From: Leptodactylus fallax
Taxonomy: Eukaryota; Chordata; Amphibia; Anura; Leptodactylidae
Direction of reading: 5' to 3'
NCBI GenBank assembly: GCA_947044405.1
Contig: CAMRHE010000358.1
Coordinates: 806,001-870,000, forward strand
DNA length: 64,000 nucleotides
Of the stretch, positions 47,760 through 60,209 are shown piece after piece (positions within the stretch are counted from its first letter, which is position 1; every line of letters starts with the position of its first letter). The position numbers and the translations under genes are program-made. The notes under the pieces are model-generated. The model saw only the letters and a list, made by a program, of their open reading frames with translations. It did not search any database and was not told the origin of the DNA.

Positions 47760-48450
47760 AGGTTTGCTTTAAAAGTTATTGCACGCTATAAACAAACATG
47801 GTACCCCTTCACCATCATAGGAAATAATGCAGGAAGACAAGATGACTATATGAAGCCAATGCAGGCAGTAATTCATTATTGGACTTCATGGATAAAGGAC
47901 AAAAAACAAAGACACACCAGAGACTATGTATACACTAGCTGTATTATTTCATATATGTCACCAATGACTGGGAGCTATATTTGAGGTTGTACATTGAAAT
48001 GTTGACTGTACATAGAGAAAGCCACAGCTCCAATCACATATCATAGCTGTCTTTAGTATTTGCTATGTATTCTTATTATAAAGCGCCAACAATGTAAGTT
48101 ATTGTAAATGAACGACAGTGAAAAGTTCTGTTAAATGAAAAGTTTCATTCTTTATTAGCCCTCTGCGGCTCTATGTTTTAAGCACTCAAAACCTGAAATG
48201 TTATCCTATCCTGAGACACAGAAAGGACATTTGAAGCTTTCAGCTATCAGCAGTTTCTTTCAGTGGACCCCGGCCAATTACTTGATGCACTCATGTAAAA
48301 CTAATCCCAAATAAGTGCCTTATAAATAATAAATTCATAGTCATTCCAGGTTGTCCAAAACCATTACATATAGGCCAAACACATGACTTTCAAGCAGATT
48401 ACAGATCAGTGTGAGAAGTAAGCAGAAATACCAAGGTTCTTATAAAGAAA
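47760..48450. other. No gene seen
   Basis: Sequence downstream of the candidate gene end. AT-rich and unremarkable. Confidence 0.4.
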
Positions 48451-48452
48451 CA

Positions 48453-48458
48453 TTTATT
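48453..48458 (-). terminator. Polyadenylation signal AATAAA
   Basis: AATAAA on the minus strand (TTTATT on plus) lies 24 bases beyond the TGA of the candidate terminal exon. Cleavage 10-30 bases further would give a 3' UTR of only about 40-60 bases. AATAAA is common by chance in AT-rich DNA, so the weight comes from its position. Confidence 0.45.
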
Positions 48459-48482
48459 ATACAATAGGTCTCCTTGTCATGC

Positions 48483-48605
48483 TCAGTATTGATTCCGGAG
48501 CTGATTGCTGCCCTCTTGTATCTCTGTGATAAGACTGTCCATTGCTTTCACGTCATCAGCTAATTCTGCAGATATTTCACCAGTCGCCACATCTGTAAAA
48601 AGTTG
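48483..48605 (-). CDS. Candidate terminal coding exon of an unrecognised gene
   Basis: Seen: on the minus strand a pyrimidine-rich tract ending CCCAG (acceptor at 48606-48607) precedes 40 codons and a TGA stop at 48483-48485. The exon starts in phase 0 and is exactly 41 codons with the stop. It begins [18 protein letters not shown] and ends [10 protein letters not shown]; it is acidic, helix-prone and rich in E/D/Q/L, with no signal peptide or membrane segment. Neighbour: the exon at 53640-53740 ends in phase 0, so the two can be spliced without a shift. An AATAAA lies about 25 bases past the stop. I do not recognise the protein and assign no function. Alternative: a chance open stretch, which is less likely given acceptor, phase match, stop and polyA signal together. 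Confidence 0.6.
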   Translation of the reverse strand, partial: QLFTDVATGEISAELADDVKAMDSLITEIQEGSNQLRNQY

Positions 48606-49158
48606 CTGGGAACAAAAGAGACGAAAAAGTAATAAATCAGAGTTCAATGTAGACCTGTCATATCAAAGAATAAAATTAAGATAAATGATCACCAAAACAG
48701 TTTTATAATAATCAAGTATTAATATATATTTTATGAAAATCAATTTGTGTTACTTGACTTTCATACCACGTAAGTGATAAGTAGCTAAGAAAAATGTAAC
48801 CTTCTTGGGAAATATTATGTCAGCAATCTAAAATTGGCTAAAGATTGTCATATATAAGAGCAGTGCTTCTAAGCAGTCATATATTAGATCACTGTCCGAG
48901 AACTGTGAATAGACGATGACTGTAGAACCCTTAACCCGTAATGATATTCTTCTGAGAACCTTCACTGCAAAATGACCAGCAGTCTAACACATCAAGTGTC
49001 TGTTCACATGCACGCACAAACAATCCCACTATCATCATTAAAAACTAAATTAACCAATCAATCAGGGGCGAGTCTGCAGTGAGTCAGAGGAACTTGGCTG
49101 AAGATCATCCAAAAGCAGCCAATCATGCCAAACACTCATACTTTCAGCCAATTCCTAG

Positions 49159-49524
49159 CCAAAAAGGACCTTTCATCACTACAACCAGCTCACTGCATCA
49201 TTAAATAGGTGCCGCTCCACTGATTCTGGCACAGTTGAAATGTTTTCTCTAGCCCCTCCTGTTTCCAAGCAATCGGCACTGTTAGTTTCAGTACAATTAT
49301 GCTCTACACTGTCAGGTTGGCGTTCCTGGGCTGGAACAAAAAGACAAGGACCGCCCACCTGATAGTAGAAAGCATAAAAATTGTGCTGACGATAACATCA
49401 ATGACTGCTCACCAACAGTATGGGCTACTGAAAAAATTCTAACTGTGCCAGAATCAGTGGAGCAGCACCTAAGGAAGGATGCAAAGAGCTGAAATTAGTA
49501 GAGGTGGTGAAAGGTCCTCTTTAC
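49159..49524. mobile_element. Foldback MITE, copy D
   Basis: Ends aaaaaggacctttcatcac and, inverted, gtgaaaggtcctctttac. The arms share gtgc(c/t)gctccactgattct and ggcacagtt. Terminal bases match copies A, B, C and E, but the interior is a third type. TTAA has decayed at both ends. It lies within the putative last intron. Confidence 0.7.
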
Positions 49525-49696
49525 GGTATTTCTGTCTCATATAATAGGCAGTTAAAATATTGTATTAAAAATATTCCAATAGCACCTGTGATTCTTTATC
49601 ATTCATGTTAAATACGTGAGAAATAATTTTACTGGAGAGTTGCTCATAAATAAATGCTCTAGTAGTAAAGAACAGTCAATATGTTTGCCTGTGACA

Positions 49697-49902
49697 CTAG
49701 GTTCCCACTAGCGTTCGGGTTTTCCATTCTTCAGGTCCGCTTGGGGGCCCAAGAAATGGAAACCCAATCCACTTAAAAAGACTATAGACTATAAAGGGGT
49801 CCACCGGGTTTCCACCCGAAAAATGCGGATAGAACTTTTCTCTCCACAATTTAAAAGCAAAAACCCCAAATGGTCACAGAATGCAAATGTGAACCCAGCC
49901 TT
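49697..49902. mobile_element. hAT-like MITE
   Basis: Starts CTAGGTTCCCACTAGCGTTCG and ends ATGTGAACCCAGCCTTA. Inner pair: cttcaggtccgcttggg region with ccaccgggtttccacccg. Confidence 0.55.
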
Positions 49903-51640
49903 AACAATGCCATATGTGGGTAAAAACCTCTGTTTGGTCACACAACAAGGTGCAGAAAGGAAGGAGCACTATTTGGTTTTGGAGTACAGGTTTCTGAATG
50001 CCATGCCACTTTTGCAGAGCACCTGAAATGTCAGTGAAGTGGAACTTCCTGACATCTGCACCCCGCAAGGAATTTATCCAGGTGTGTAAGTGAGCATTTT
50101 ACCCCACAAGTGTTGTATTAATTTATAGAATGTGTAGCTGATGGTGAAAAGTGAAAATTGCACAAAAAAGCGTGACAAACACTCCAAAAGCTGCTGTACC
50201 CAGGATAACAACATACTAAGCACTGAAATAGTGTATCTCTGGAAAAACTGCAGTTAGATGCATATAGATATCCCAATCCTGCCTGTATTTTCAACCAGTA
50301 ATATCCCTGGACATAGTACAGCTAGAACTGCAACCTTAGTGTTAATGATGAGAATCTCCACTTTCAATGACAGCTGAAGCAAGTTTCCACGGTTTATAGT
50401 GCCCGACATATAACTGTCTGAAGAGACCTCCCACCCACCTTTATTTTCCCTGCTTTATATACCGTATATACCGTAACACAGTGAAATGCAGTATACAGCT
50501 ATCTATAGAGAAGCAAGGGTAAGAATAAAGAAATGCAGAATTTCACAGAAAGGAGGCAAAATCTGTTAATAGAGTATATTACAAAATGTATTAATGATGC
50601 AAACGCTGCCAGAAAATCGAAAGTTTAGTTATGCCTTAAAGACACAATAGTAAAAGATAGAAAAGTGCATAACATTGTATAACATAATAAAACACTATCA
50701 CAATATCAGTCCAAGTAATGGGATACACTGTACCACAGTTAATGTCCATGTGAGACACTATATAAGCTGTAACTATTAGGTTAACAATAGGTTACAATAT
50801 ATTCCTGGTACTAAAGAAATGTATGAAGGCGAAAAGAAGGACAACCATCCTTAACTATGAGGAAGATGAAAGTCTTCACTGAGGTTTTATTTTAGCTGAA
50901 GACAAACTTATTCAGGAAGGAACGTCTGGCTCTAAGTAGCCCAACTGCTGTGGATGTTTTCCTCTTTCCTTCCTCTTGTTATGGAGAGCAAGGACAGCTC
51001 AGAATCCAGACATAAACCAACCTTGAGACTATGTCACTAAGATCATTTGCTGATGTATAAAAGACATATTTCCAAATAAAACTGATATAGATGAGTACGA
51101 CCATAGCAACACAGTATTCCTTGCACTGTATAATCACTAACTGTTCCTAACTTCCATTTTTAGTAGTAGGTGCAGAAATAAGACATTCAGTTCTTGATTC
51201 TTAAGCTTTTTAAAATCATATTAAAACTGGTCAATTTCAATGTATTGCCACCCAGAAGCAGCAGAACCAGGGCAGAGCAGGCTGATCTAATCTCATTATG
51301 GCTGCAGTTTTTTTTTATTACTGCTTATAGTGCCTCCAGTCCTTGTAGTCATTTTTATGATGGTCTTCATACTTGCAAAAATCTAGCTGTCCCTCATGGA
51401 CCAATCTTCTAAATCTTCTAAGTACTTTAAGTACTCATTGAAATCTGAACTCAAATAATCCTGTCTGTTCTGTTTGTCCACTGGAAATTGTTTCGATGGT
51501 GGTTATGACCCCACATTCCCGAATACACATATGGCTGGATAAAATATGCAAGTTAAATGGAAGAGAGGAAGGAGGGGAAGCAGCTTTTGGACACCACTGC
51601 CTTTTCCGAGGTAAAACTGGGAAAAACTGACCATATATAA
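49903..51640. other. No gene seen
   Basis: Putative intron. No other exon with both splice sites was visible here. Confidence 0.35.
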
Positions 51641-51645
51641 CTTCC

Positions 51646-52020
51646 TTAAAGAGGACCTGTCGCAAGGTCTAAAAAAAAGTCCAATAACATAGATAATAAT
51701 CGACCTGAGCACCCTGGTGTTTTGTTTATCGTTCAGCCATAACATAGACATAAGCGCTTATAGAGTTGATGAAGGTTAGGTTCTACTAGCCAAGTGGGTG
51801 GTAACACAGCATGACATACATCACAGCACACAGTGACTCCGCCCCCAGAGAAACCACAGTGTTACCGCCACTTGCTTATTATGTTATAATTTGCATCAAC
51901 ACTAATAGGGCTTATATCTTTGGAATGAACAGATTTAGATTAAAAAAAAACAAAACAAAAACAATGCTCAGGGTAACAGCGCCCATCAGGTAATTTATTT
52001 CATTGTAAAGAAACTGCCCA
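51646..52020. mobile_element. TTAA-type MITE, partly decayed
   Basis: Starts TTAAAGAGGACCTGTCGCAAG. Inner pairs include ggtggtaacac (51799) with gtgttaccgcc (51860) and cataacatagacataagcgc (51736) with gggcttatatctttggaatg only loosely. The right end is unclear. Confidence 0.45.
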
Positions 52021-52789
52021 AGATTCAACAAAATCTAGCCAAGGGTTAATGTGCCATTAATTAAAAAAGACCAATTACGTTCTTGGTAAACCTCCTGCCA
52101 TTCCAGTGCCATGGCTCTTGTCCTCCCTGCCAGTCTTTGTACTGTTACTTACCTAATAACATCAAAATGTCCTCTCTGCAACCTAGTAAAGAAAGACCAT
52201 GGAGGAACTAAGTGGAAGCACTGGAACAGCAGGGAAGTTACCAGATAAGTAAGAGGTTACTGTTTTGTATGGGATTTCCCCACCTTGGCCAGATTTCGTC
52301 TGATCTTGGACAGCTCCTTTGAGTGAAGATAACTTCCAGACAGATTCACTCATTAGTATATAATACTGAAAAAATCAGAACAGATGGTGAACTGTGATAA
52401 AAAGGTTCCTAAAAATCAAACCAAGCACTATGGTATATAACATGAAAATGTAGAATGACCGTAAAAGCAGCTCTCAGCTTTCATGATCATAATTAGGAAA
52501 CAAGACTGAGAATGGTCAACTGAATGGAATTTCCTGTTTTCTCTTATAATTAAACCAAAGGGTTTAGTTGATGGCAAGTGTATAGCTAAGATCATAGAGA
52601 GAAATCACTTGGAGAGGCGCCACTACCTCATTAACTTACAAGGGCTAATGAAATTTTATGTTATTATGACCAGGGATACTTAACCAAATGTGTGCCAGTG
52701 TACTTCCATAGATCTACATTCTATGAGGTAATGTACTTCACTTCTATATATCTCACTATTAACTGTTCATGATGACTGCATTTATAGCC
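52021..52789. other. No gene seen
   Basis: Putative intron sequence with nothing supportable. Confidence 0.35.
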
Positions 52790-53281
52790 TTAAAGGGGTA
52801 TTCCCATGAACATAATCATATCCATATTTGTAGATAGACATTTTTGCAAATATAAGTAGTTAAATATTTAGCAGTTTTAAAGATTTCCTCTAACTATCTT
52901 AGTGGTGACATCTGTTGTCTTGATCGGTTGCTAATGGATATGACCAAGAATGCAGAAATTTTCTATGGTCTGGAACTTGTCAGGAACCCAGCCATGATTT
53001 TCTTATTGTAGCTGGGTTATCAGGCAGGGACACTATATGTATCAGAAGATATCCCGGCTAAAATAAGGAAATCATGGTTGATTTTCTGACCTTAGAAAGG
53101 TCCTGCATTCATGGTCGTATCCACTGGCAACCAATCAAGAAAACAACTATTGACTACAAGATATTTAGAAAAACATCTTTAAAACTCTGTAAAATGTTTA
53201 ACTACTTATATTTGCAAAAATGTTTAACTTTTAATTATCTACAAATTTAAAAATGGTTATGTTCGTGGGAATACCCTTTAA
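52790..53281. mobile_element. Palindromic TTAA MITE
   Basis: Ends TTAAAGGGGTATTCCCA and its inverse TGGGAATACCCTTTAA. The arms continue with atatttgcaaaaatgt-type sequence and tctggaacttgtcagga. A diverged copy lies at 61735-62103 and a fragment at 4490-4700. About 492 bp, in the putative last intron. Confidence 0.8.
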
Positions 53282-53639
53282 GAACAGGGATGGGTACATT
53301 CTGTTAAAGCCAGGGGACACATGTGGCCCCAGCCATGAAAGCTCACAATCCAAAGCTTTGTTCTTCATCTCTTACAGTAGACAAGGTAGAGGCAGCAATT
53401 GTGTGTATCACAGATATTGGCAATCTGATGAATAAAATTATGTCTTAGTCAAGCCACTAATGCTTGGCTAAGCAGTCATCCCAATATGGATTCTTCTTGT
53501 AATGTTTCGGAGGCAGTCTCACCATAGTTTTGTATTTACAACATATCTATAGTGTAGTCCATTTTGCCACAATATTTTTGAATGCAAACTGTGCTATAGA
53601 TACTAGATTCCATAGATACTGAATAAAACAGGGTCTAAC

Positions 53640-53740
53640 CTTTGTTTTAGATGATAGGCCACGCAGATTAAGACGAGCGGAGGACAACATCTGTATAGCT
53701 TCCTGCGGATTAGACTTATTTTTGCTGCATTTTATTGCCA
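53640..53740 (-). CDS. Candidate penultimate coding exon of the same unrecognised gene
   Basis: Seen: minus-strand acceptor TTTTATAG (AG at 53741-53742) and donor AAAG|GTTAGA (GT at 53638-53639) bound 101 bases. The first two bases finish a codon begun upstream. Then 33 codons run without a stop ([20 protein letters not shown], then a segment ending LRGLSSKTK) and end in phase 0, as the terminal exon at 48605 needs. The segment is basic and helix-prone, unlike the acidic terminal exon. The intron between them would be about 5.03 kb and carries several MITEs. I could not find the preceding exon, which must end with one base of a codon. Function unknown. A chance stretch is possible, but two splice sites with compatible phases support a real exon. 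Confidence 0.55.
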
Positions 53741-54055
53741 CTATAAAACAGAAGGAAGTCAAAAACATTAAACAATGTGGAAATTAAAACATTTAAAAAA
53801 AAGAACATATAGAAGATATTATAGGACATCCACAGTCCACAAAATGTCCATAAATTAATATTTATCCCCCCAAATATAATTTATTTATGATTAAAAAGAT
53901 ATACAACAAAAATGGTCACTGACTTTCCAACAAACTTTCAATGAATCAACAGTACAGCGAATGATAAACACCTTGTAATACACCGTAATACTATACTATT
54001 TGGTAGTATATTGAGTAAGCAGAGCTCTTACTCAAAAAATATTGAAAACTTACAG

Positions 54056-54370
54056 TATCCTAAGGATAGATCATCAATATCACCCCTGCCAGTCAGCTGT
54101 TGTTAGCAACTGATACAGAGAGAATGGAGCAGGTAGCAGACAGCTCCATTCTCTGCGAAGTGGCCAAGCCAAGATACTTTAGATCTGTTCCACTTGAACA
54201 GGAGCTAAGCTGCAGTGACTTGGTTCAGACACGCAATGAGAACGGAAATCTGTTTTCTGCTACATTCTGTGTGTATGAGCTTCTTAGAACAGCTGATCGG
54301 TGGGGGTGCCAGGTGACCCCCACAAAGCCGATATTGATTACTTGTGTTTAGGATAGATCATCAATGTTTT
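54056..54370. repeat. Dispersed repeat with repeated ends
   Basis: taaggatagatcatcaat occurs at the left (54061) and nearly identically at the right (54350). Holds agctgatcggtgggggtgcc, shared with 34230 and 57460. A member of a dispersed family; class not assigned. Confidence 0.5.
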
Positions 54371-54396
54371 TAGTATGAAGGTGTAGGCGTTGGACT

Positions 54397-55260
54397 TTAA
54401 CCCATTATTGACTGGTTTTTTTAAGGCCTTTCTTTATGACCAAACAATTTTTTTGCAATTTCTGTCTTCACATCCCAAGCCCTATACCTTTTTTATTTTC
54501 CCGTCAATGTAACTTTATGAGGGTATTTTTGTTTTTGGTGGGACAAGTGCTAATGTTTCAAGGCACTATTTTGGGGTAGATATATCTCACTGATTAGCTT
54601 TAATTAACGCTTTCTGGGAAAGAAAAGAAAGAACTGCAGATTTGCCATTGCCTTTTTCTGCTATAAATTTTGCGTAATTCACCAAGCGGGTTAAATAACC
54701 TGATAAACTTATTCACTGGGTCAATACGATTAAATTGATACAAATTTGTATAGATTTTTTTTCAGTTTTACTACTTTTTCAAACTAAAACCCTTTTTATA
54801 ATACATTTTTTTTCTCCATCACTGCTTTCCAAAATCCATAACTTTTTTTTTTTTTTTTATCAACAGAATTGTTCGAGGGCTTATTTTTTGCGGGAAGACC
54901 TGACGTTTTTATTGATACCAATTTGGGGAACATAACACATTTCATCGCTTTTTATAATGTTATGTTGGTGGCCAACAAACAAAGAAACGGCAATTCTGCA
55001 ATAGCTTTTATAGGATTTTTTTTTACACTATTCAATGTGCAGGTAACATAACAATACAACTTTATTGAATATTTTAGGATGGGAGATAAATGTGTTGCTA
55101 TGGTTATACTATTTTGCAATGTTTTCCCATTTTTTTTAAAATACTATATTTTAGTCCCCCTAGGGTCTTTAACTTATGAACTTCTGATAGCTTGTATAAT
55201 ACATTGAACTACTATGTAATGCAAAGTATTATACTGCTTGCCATTCTCTGACAACCAGTT
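54397..55260 (+). mobile_element. TTAA-flanked dispersed repeat (Kolobok-like?), copy 3
   Basis: Starts TTAACCCATTATTGACTGG. Shares gagggcttattttttgcggg-type and ttagtccccctagggtcttt motifs with 3797-4500. T-runs at 54845-54859. The right end is not defined. Confidence 0.5.
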
Positions 55261-57149
55261 TATTAGTCCGTGTCATAGGTTTATACATAGGCAACCCTGG
55301 GGGCCTTCATTAGGCTAGTGGCTGCCATATAAAGGTATTCGACCCTTGCAATCTCATTTGCAGGGGTTCCAGTTCCTACAGGATGGAGCCCCAGTTGCTA
55401 TTGACCAGGGATTAAGGGTAGGTATCTGGCTGTGAGTACATAGCTAGGCACTCTGCTTCTGAGAGAACGGGAGACCCCCAAATTATTCCAATGCATCTAA
55501 TGTAGAAAGTCAATTGCAGCGGAATGGAAAAAGTCTATATGTTGTTCAATAAAGTGTTAATGTTGTTTCTCTCCAAATCCACAAGAATGACATACTTAAC
55601 AAAGGTATGTTGTTTATCACCGTAATATGCTCTGTAACACAGTGGTGACAGTTGAATATGCTTGAGAGAAGGGGTAGAGTGCCTTCAAGCTATTCACATA
55701 CAATGTTATACGAGATACACAGATAACATACAGTATATTTAGACTATATATAACAAATGAAGAAGGGGAGATGTCCCAAATATTTAAAAATAAGGATCAA
55801 TGGGTTAAAAACAGCTGGCCTTCTTCATATGGGTTGCTACATCAGTACAGGTGTCTGAAACTCAAGCAAAGATTCTAGGTATGTCAAGACATGGTCTAGT
55901 ACCTTTATCGAATACAAAAGCAATTTCCACAAAGAAGCCCTAAGCCTCCATTGACGCTGGTAGGAATGAAGAGTTTGGCTTCTCACTCTTTGGATATTTA
56001 GATTGCATGAGGGAAATCCTTTGGAGGGACATTAGGTTCCATGTAAAAAATACTAGGCTACTACAGTATAGTTGACCTTGGAGAATGAAGGTTATTTAGA
56101 ACATCACAACAAAATGGTGAGCATTGAGACAATGAAATATTTCAACAGGAATTTTCTGTTCATATCTCTGAAGTTCTGATATCTTACAGAGACTGGTAAA
56201 CCTACACTGCGGGGGGAAAGACATATATTTGTATATAATTATACATGTCCATTAAGCAAAGTATTGAGAAAGCGTTAGTTCATTAGACAAATAAACTGCA
56301 GTAGAGTGACCAGGGAGCATGGTAATAAATGAATCATAGGCATAGTGATGACATACGGGGTGTATGCATACAAGCCATAATATGAGTCTATTCCATGTTT
56401 ATAATGGATGAAGTAATTAGCTATTGCCTATTCTGCTGATGATAGGTTTCCGTAACACAGGTCAAGTGAAATATGTGATACACGTCTGTAGCCAGAGCTG
56501 GGCAGAATTTCTAATGTGGCTGACACAGTGAACTGGAGGCAGGGAGTAACTGTAGGACAAAAACTAATTACAGGATGCCTGGTAGCGACTTTAATGAATC
56601 AATTAAACAAGACAAATCTGGAGAGAGAAATCCATAACGGAAACCTTGTCTTTTTGCCTTTGAAAGCCACATTAAAGGGAAGTGAGCACTTAAAAATTAA
56701 CACATTTCACTTTCATTCCAAATGTACCAGTTTTCATAATAATAGTCCTTTAATAGTCCCACAATGGGGAAATTCAGTCCACAATGGGGAAATTCATCCA
56801 GGACTGTGAGAATTTTTGTTGTAGGTCCAAATGTGTTAGGGGATTAAAACTATATGCAATATTAGAAATAGTGACTGTGGGTGTACATTATGAATTATTA
56901 CATAAAAAATAGAAACCATGTTAAAATAGTAAGTTAGAAGACTACTCCTATCCAAGAATAATGTGTATACTTGTAAAAACCAGCTCTATGATCGCGAGAT
57001 TGCCTTGAATAAAGTCCCAATATTTTGCTGCAAATACAGCATTTAACAGTAAGAATGTCACACTAACAGTCAAACATGTTGGAGGTAGTGAGACAGATAT
57101 TATAATTATGTTTTGCTTTCTTATAGTAGTTGTTTAACTCCTTTTCATT
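55261..57149. other. No confirmed gene; fragments of repeats
   Basis: 55572-55660 repeats part of the 26110-26200 region. A 19-20 base tandem pair (cacaatggggaaattca) lies at 56759-56796. No exon is supportable. Confidence 0.4.
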
Positions 57150-57545
57150 GATGAAATATCCTCAAGAAAAGACATCAATAAGAGATCAGTTGGGGTGCAA
57201 TACCCAGGACTCCACTGACCATCTGTTTGAAGGGTCCATGGTGATTGTATGAGGGTTCAGATATTTCCTTTTTAATGTTAACATTGCACACCATCTGCTT
57301 CATAGCGGCTGTGTGATGTAATTACAACCTGGTCCCATTCACTTCTATGGGACAAAGCTGTAATTACATGGAACTGCTGCTGTAATACAGAACATGGGCA
57401 ATGTAAACAGAGAAGAGGTCACGGTACTCATACAAGCGCTGCAGCCCCTTCAAACTGCTGATAACAGGGGGTGCAGGGGTCAGCCCCCACTGATCTGTTA
57501 CTGATGACCTATCCTGAGGACAGGAGTTGGACAATCTCTTTTCAA
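57150..57545. repeat. Dispersed repeat related to 34040-34300 and 54056-54370
   Basis: ggctgtgtgatgtaattaca, tgtaaacagagaagaggtca and cccccactgatctgtta follow in the same order as in 34060-34270. Confidence 0.55.
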
Positions 57546-58640
57546 GCTATAAATTCAATCTGAAGAATAACTGACTTGAGACAAAACAATGACCCAACAT
57601 TCCTAAATGTGTCTACTCTACTTGTGAATGCCAATGAACAACTTTCATTCTGTTCAGGTAGTGGTGTAACTTAACCCTATAAATTTGTTCCCTCAGTGTG
57701 ATATTCCCAAATAAAGTTAAAAATATCCAATACAAGGGGACATAAAACCTTTTAAAACACCACTATAAAATCTTTTCTGGCTTCCATTGAGAGTGTTTGT
57801 TTTTAGAATTTGTACTTAACAAGGGTCTCTAAAAGTGGCTTTACAGTATTTTGATGAAACTAAACACTGTGCCAAATCCAATTTGTATGGGCATGCAAAT
57901 TAAACAAAAAGCACATTAAAGGAGAACTCCAGCAAAACACTATTCCATCCCTGCACCCATCACCTGACTGTCTCACACCAGGCTTCCTTCATGTATACTG
58001 CCCTCATATCCCTGCAGTACAGATTCTCCTCAGCTCCTGAGGAGACTATCTTAAATTTTCTATCACAAAGGCATCTAAAGACAGTACTACATCTACCTGC
58101 TGGGGGGGGGGGGGGGGCTCAGTATAATTATCTTTATATATACTCATAAAAACTGTAAGAGACTATAAGTATATACTTAGTATAAAGTTTCTGTCTCCCC
58201 CAGTGCAGAGTCTGTGGTCAATGTGGTATCCATAACAAAAATGAGCATACTGACCAAAACTATGGATATGAGCATGTAGTGGAGACATAATTGAGCGGCA
58301 AGCTGCTAAAACATGCAGTGAAATATACAACAGATATATAGAAATAAATGAACCTCCCAAATTTACACTACCACTAGCTATTTGTCTAGGTTTTACATGA
58401 CTATATGTACAAGGCAGGATTGTAGTTCTCAAACCATCTGTGATTGTGACTGGAAATTTCAACAGATTGTGGTGTTAAAAATAACCTCTTTGGTCCCTAT
58501 GAACTAATACAGTCACATGAACATCAAATGACAGTAAGACACTTCAATAGGTGGTTACATTTGCTGGAATAGCATTTTACAAAATTTGCGAAAACCTTCC
58601 TCCAGCCGAATAACTGCACACAGCATTGAGCTGACCAGCA
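57546..58640. other. No confirmed gene
   Basis: A possible TTAA-type repeat start (TTAAAGGAGAACTCCAG) at 57916 and a G17 run at about 58102-58118. 58163-58462 has a minus-strand open frame that looks like repeat. Confidence 0.35.
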
Positions 58641-58739
58641 GAAATATACTCATTGACAAAAAAAAAAAAAATCACACCAAGAAGGAGTTTTTGGAATCAA
58701 ATGAAACTTTATGTGTGTGAATTGTAATGGTGATATATG

Positions 58740-59950
58740 TAAGTGTTTACAATATTAGAGCAAAAGGATATTGGGTAAAATTGTACCAGTGACAGGGGGC
58801 TCTAGTACCCTGTTTGGTCAACTTTAGTCTGGGCATGGAGGCATACAGGTTCTGTACGGTATCATACGGCACATTTGCCCACAGGTGTTGCAGCTGGGCC
58901 TGTAGTACGTTGCTGAAGTTGGCATCCCAACTGGTCCCATAAATGCTCAATTAAAGATAAATCTGGCAACTAAGCAGGCCAATCTGGTGGAGACATTCCT
59001 GGAAAACCCTTGCTGTGAGCATTATCCTGCTGAAAAATGCCAGTGGGAAGCCCTGCCATGAAAGGCAACACATGTGGCCACAGGATGTCCTTCACATATC
59101 GCTGAGCTGTTAAAGAGGACCCTTCATGTATATGCTATTTTACATACCGCTAGAAAGCAGATAGTGCGTTAAATTCAGCGCACTGTCTGCTTTCCCGTTA
59201 TGTGGCCCGGGGCTGGAGCTATCGGTGCCGGTAGTTCTGTGCCCCAACGTCAGAAGGGCGTTTCTGACAGTCTAGCTGCGCTGTGAGGAGCGCCCTCCCT
59301 GACAGTATTCCTCCATAGCGCTGTACTGAGGGGGCGTTCCTCACAGCTCAGCTTCATCACTGGGCGGTAAGGAACGCCCCCTCTCTGTACTCGTCCATAA
59401 CGCTGTCTGCTTTCTAGCGGTATGTAAAACAGCATATACATGAGGACGTGAAAGGTCCTCTTTAAGTGTACCATGCATCACTACCAGGGGTAACTGACTG
59501 TTGTATGCGATGACTCCACAGATCATCACACCAGCAGTTGGGGCAATGTGTTTCTCCACAGCAAAGGCTGGATTGAAGCATTCACCATCAAGCTGCGATA
59601 CTCAAACCCAACCTTCATTGGACTCCACACAGAACCTGGATTCATTGCTAAAGATAATACAGCTTCAGTCTGTAGCCGTCCAGTTTTCTTGTTAAACGAT
59701 ATCACAGCAAATAAATGGGACAGTGGCTGGCTATCAATAACAAGGAAACTGTGGGATCTGCTCCTGCTTGTCAGCAAATCAAACAATCCTCTCTACTGGT
59801 GGTCTATCTGGGCTCTCCTGAGTTTGTTCGCTGTTTGTGCATGCACTCAAGTAACCAACACCTCCTAACAGCGAGGTCACATCAGTCTAGATGGTGGGCA
59901 CTCCTCTCAAAGTCCGCCAACTAAGTAACATTTCTTCGAGTGACAAGTGA
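58740..59950 (-). pseudogene. Decayed Tc1-like transposase, interrupted
   Basis: On the minus strand: SLVTRRNV and DLAVRRCWLLECMH-type N-terminal traces (59960-59800); GVMICGVIAYNSQLPLVVMH (59530-59470), the usual G-V-M-V-W-G block; then, past the 59110-59465 insertion, TAQRYVKDIL and FQQDNAHSKGF (catalytic D); then LPDLSLIEHLWDQLGCQLQQ (catalytic E). N-terminal half has many stops. A lineage with DLS rather than DLN before IEHLW, unlike the copies at 21250 and 46800. Non-functional. Confidence 0.8.
59110..59465. mobile_element. Foldback piggyBac-like MITE, copy E
   Basis: TTAAAGAGGACC at the left and GGTCCTCTTTAA at the right. The left arm lacks about 8 bases after the terminal motif that are present in the right arm (tcacgtcctcatg). 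The arms share tacataccgctagaaagcag. Same family as copies A and C. Confidence 0.85.
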
Positions 59951-60209
59951 GTCACACAGGTATATTTAACAGTCAACCATCTCTCATCAAAAGGTACACT
60001 ACCCAAAAGTAGCCTCTTTATAAAAGGAGCCTTTTTTTTATTTTTTTTTTATTTTTTTAATAGAGCAGCACTTTTACACCCTCTTGTTGTAAGAGATCCA
60101 ATTTTAAGTCAGACTACCCCTATATTAATTTATAAATCTGCAGTGCATGCTAAGTTTTGCAGCAATCCTACATTTCTATCTGGGTGCGTTTTTTATTTGT
60201 CAATGAGTG

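Larger units (their letters stand above)
58647..60209 (-). mobile_element. Tc1-like transposon hosting MITE copy E
   Basis: Ends (T/C)ACTCATTGACAAA at both sides, inverted, flanked by TA. Without the 356 bp insertion the element would be about 1.2 kb. Minus-strand coding remnant spans most of it. Confidence 0.8.

Noticed and set aside
58163..58462. 99-codon minus-strand frame considered as an upstream exon of the 48-54 kb gene
   Set aside because: It looks like dispersed repeat and no splice sites of the required phase were seen.
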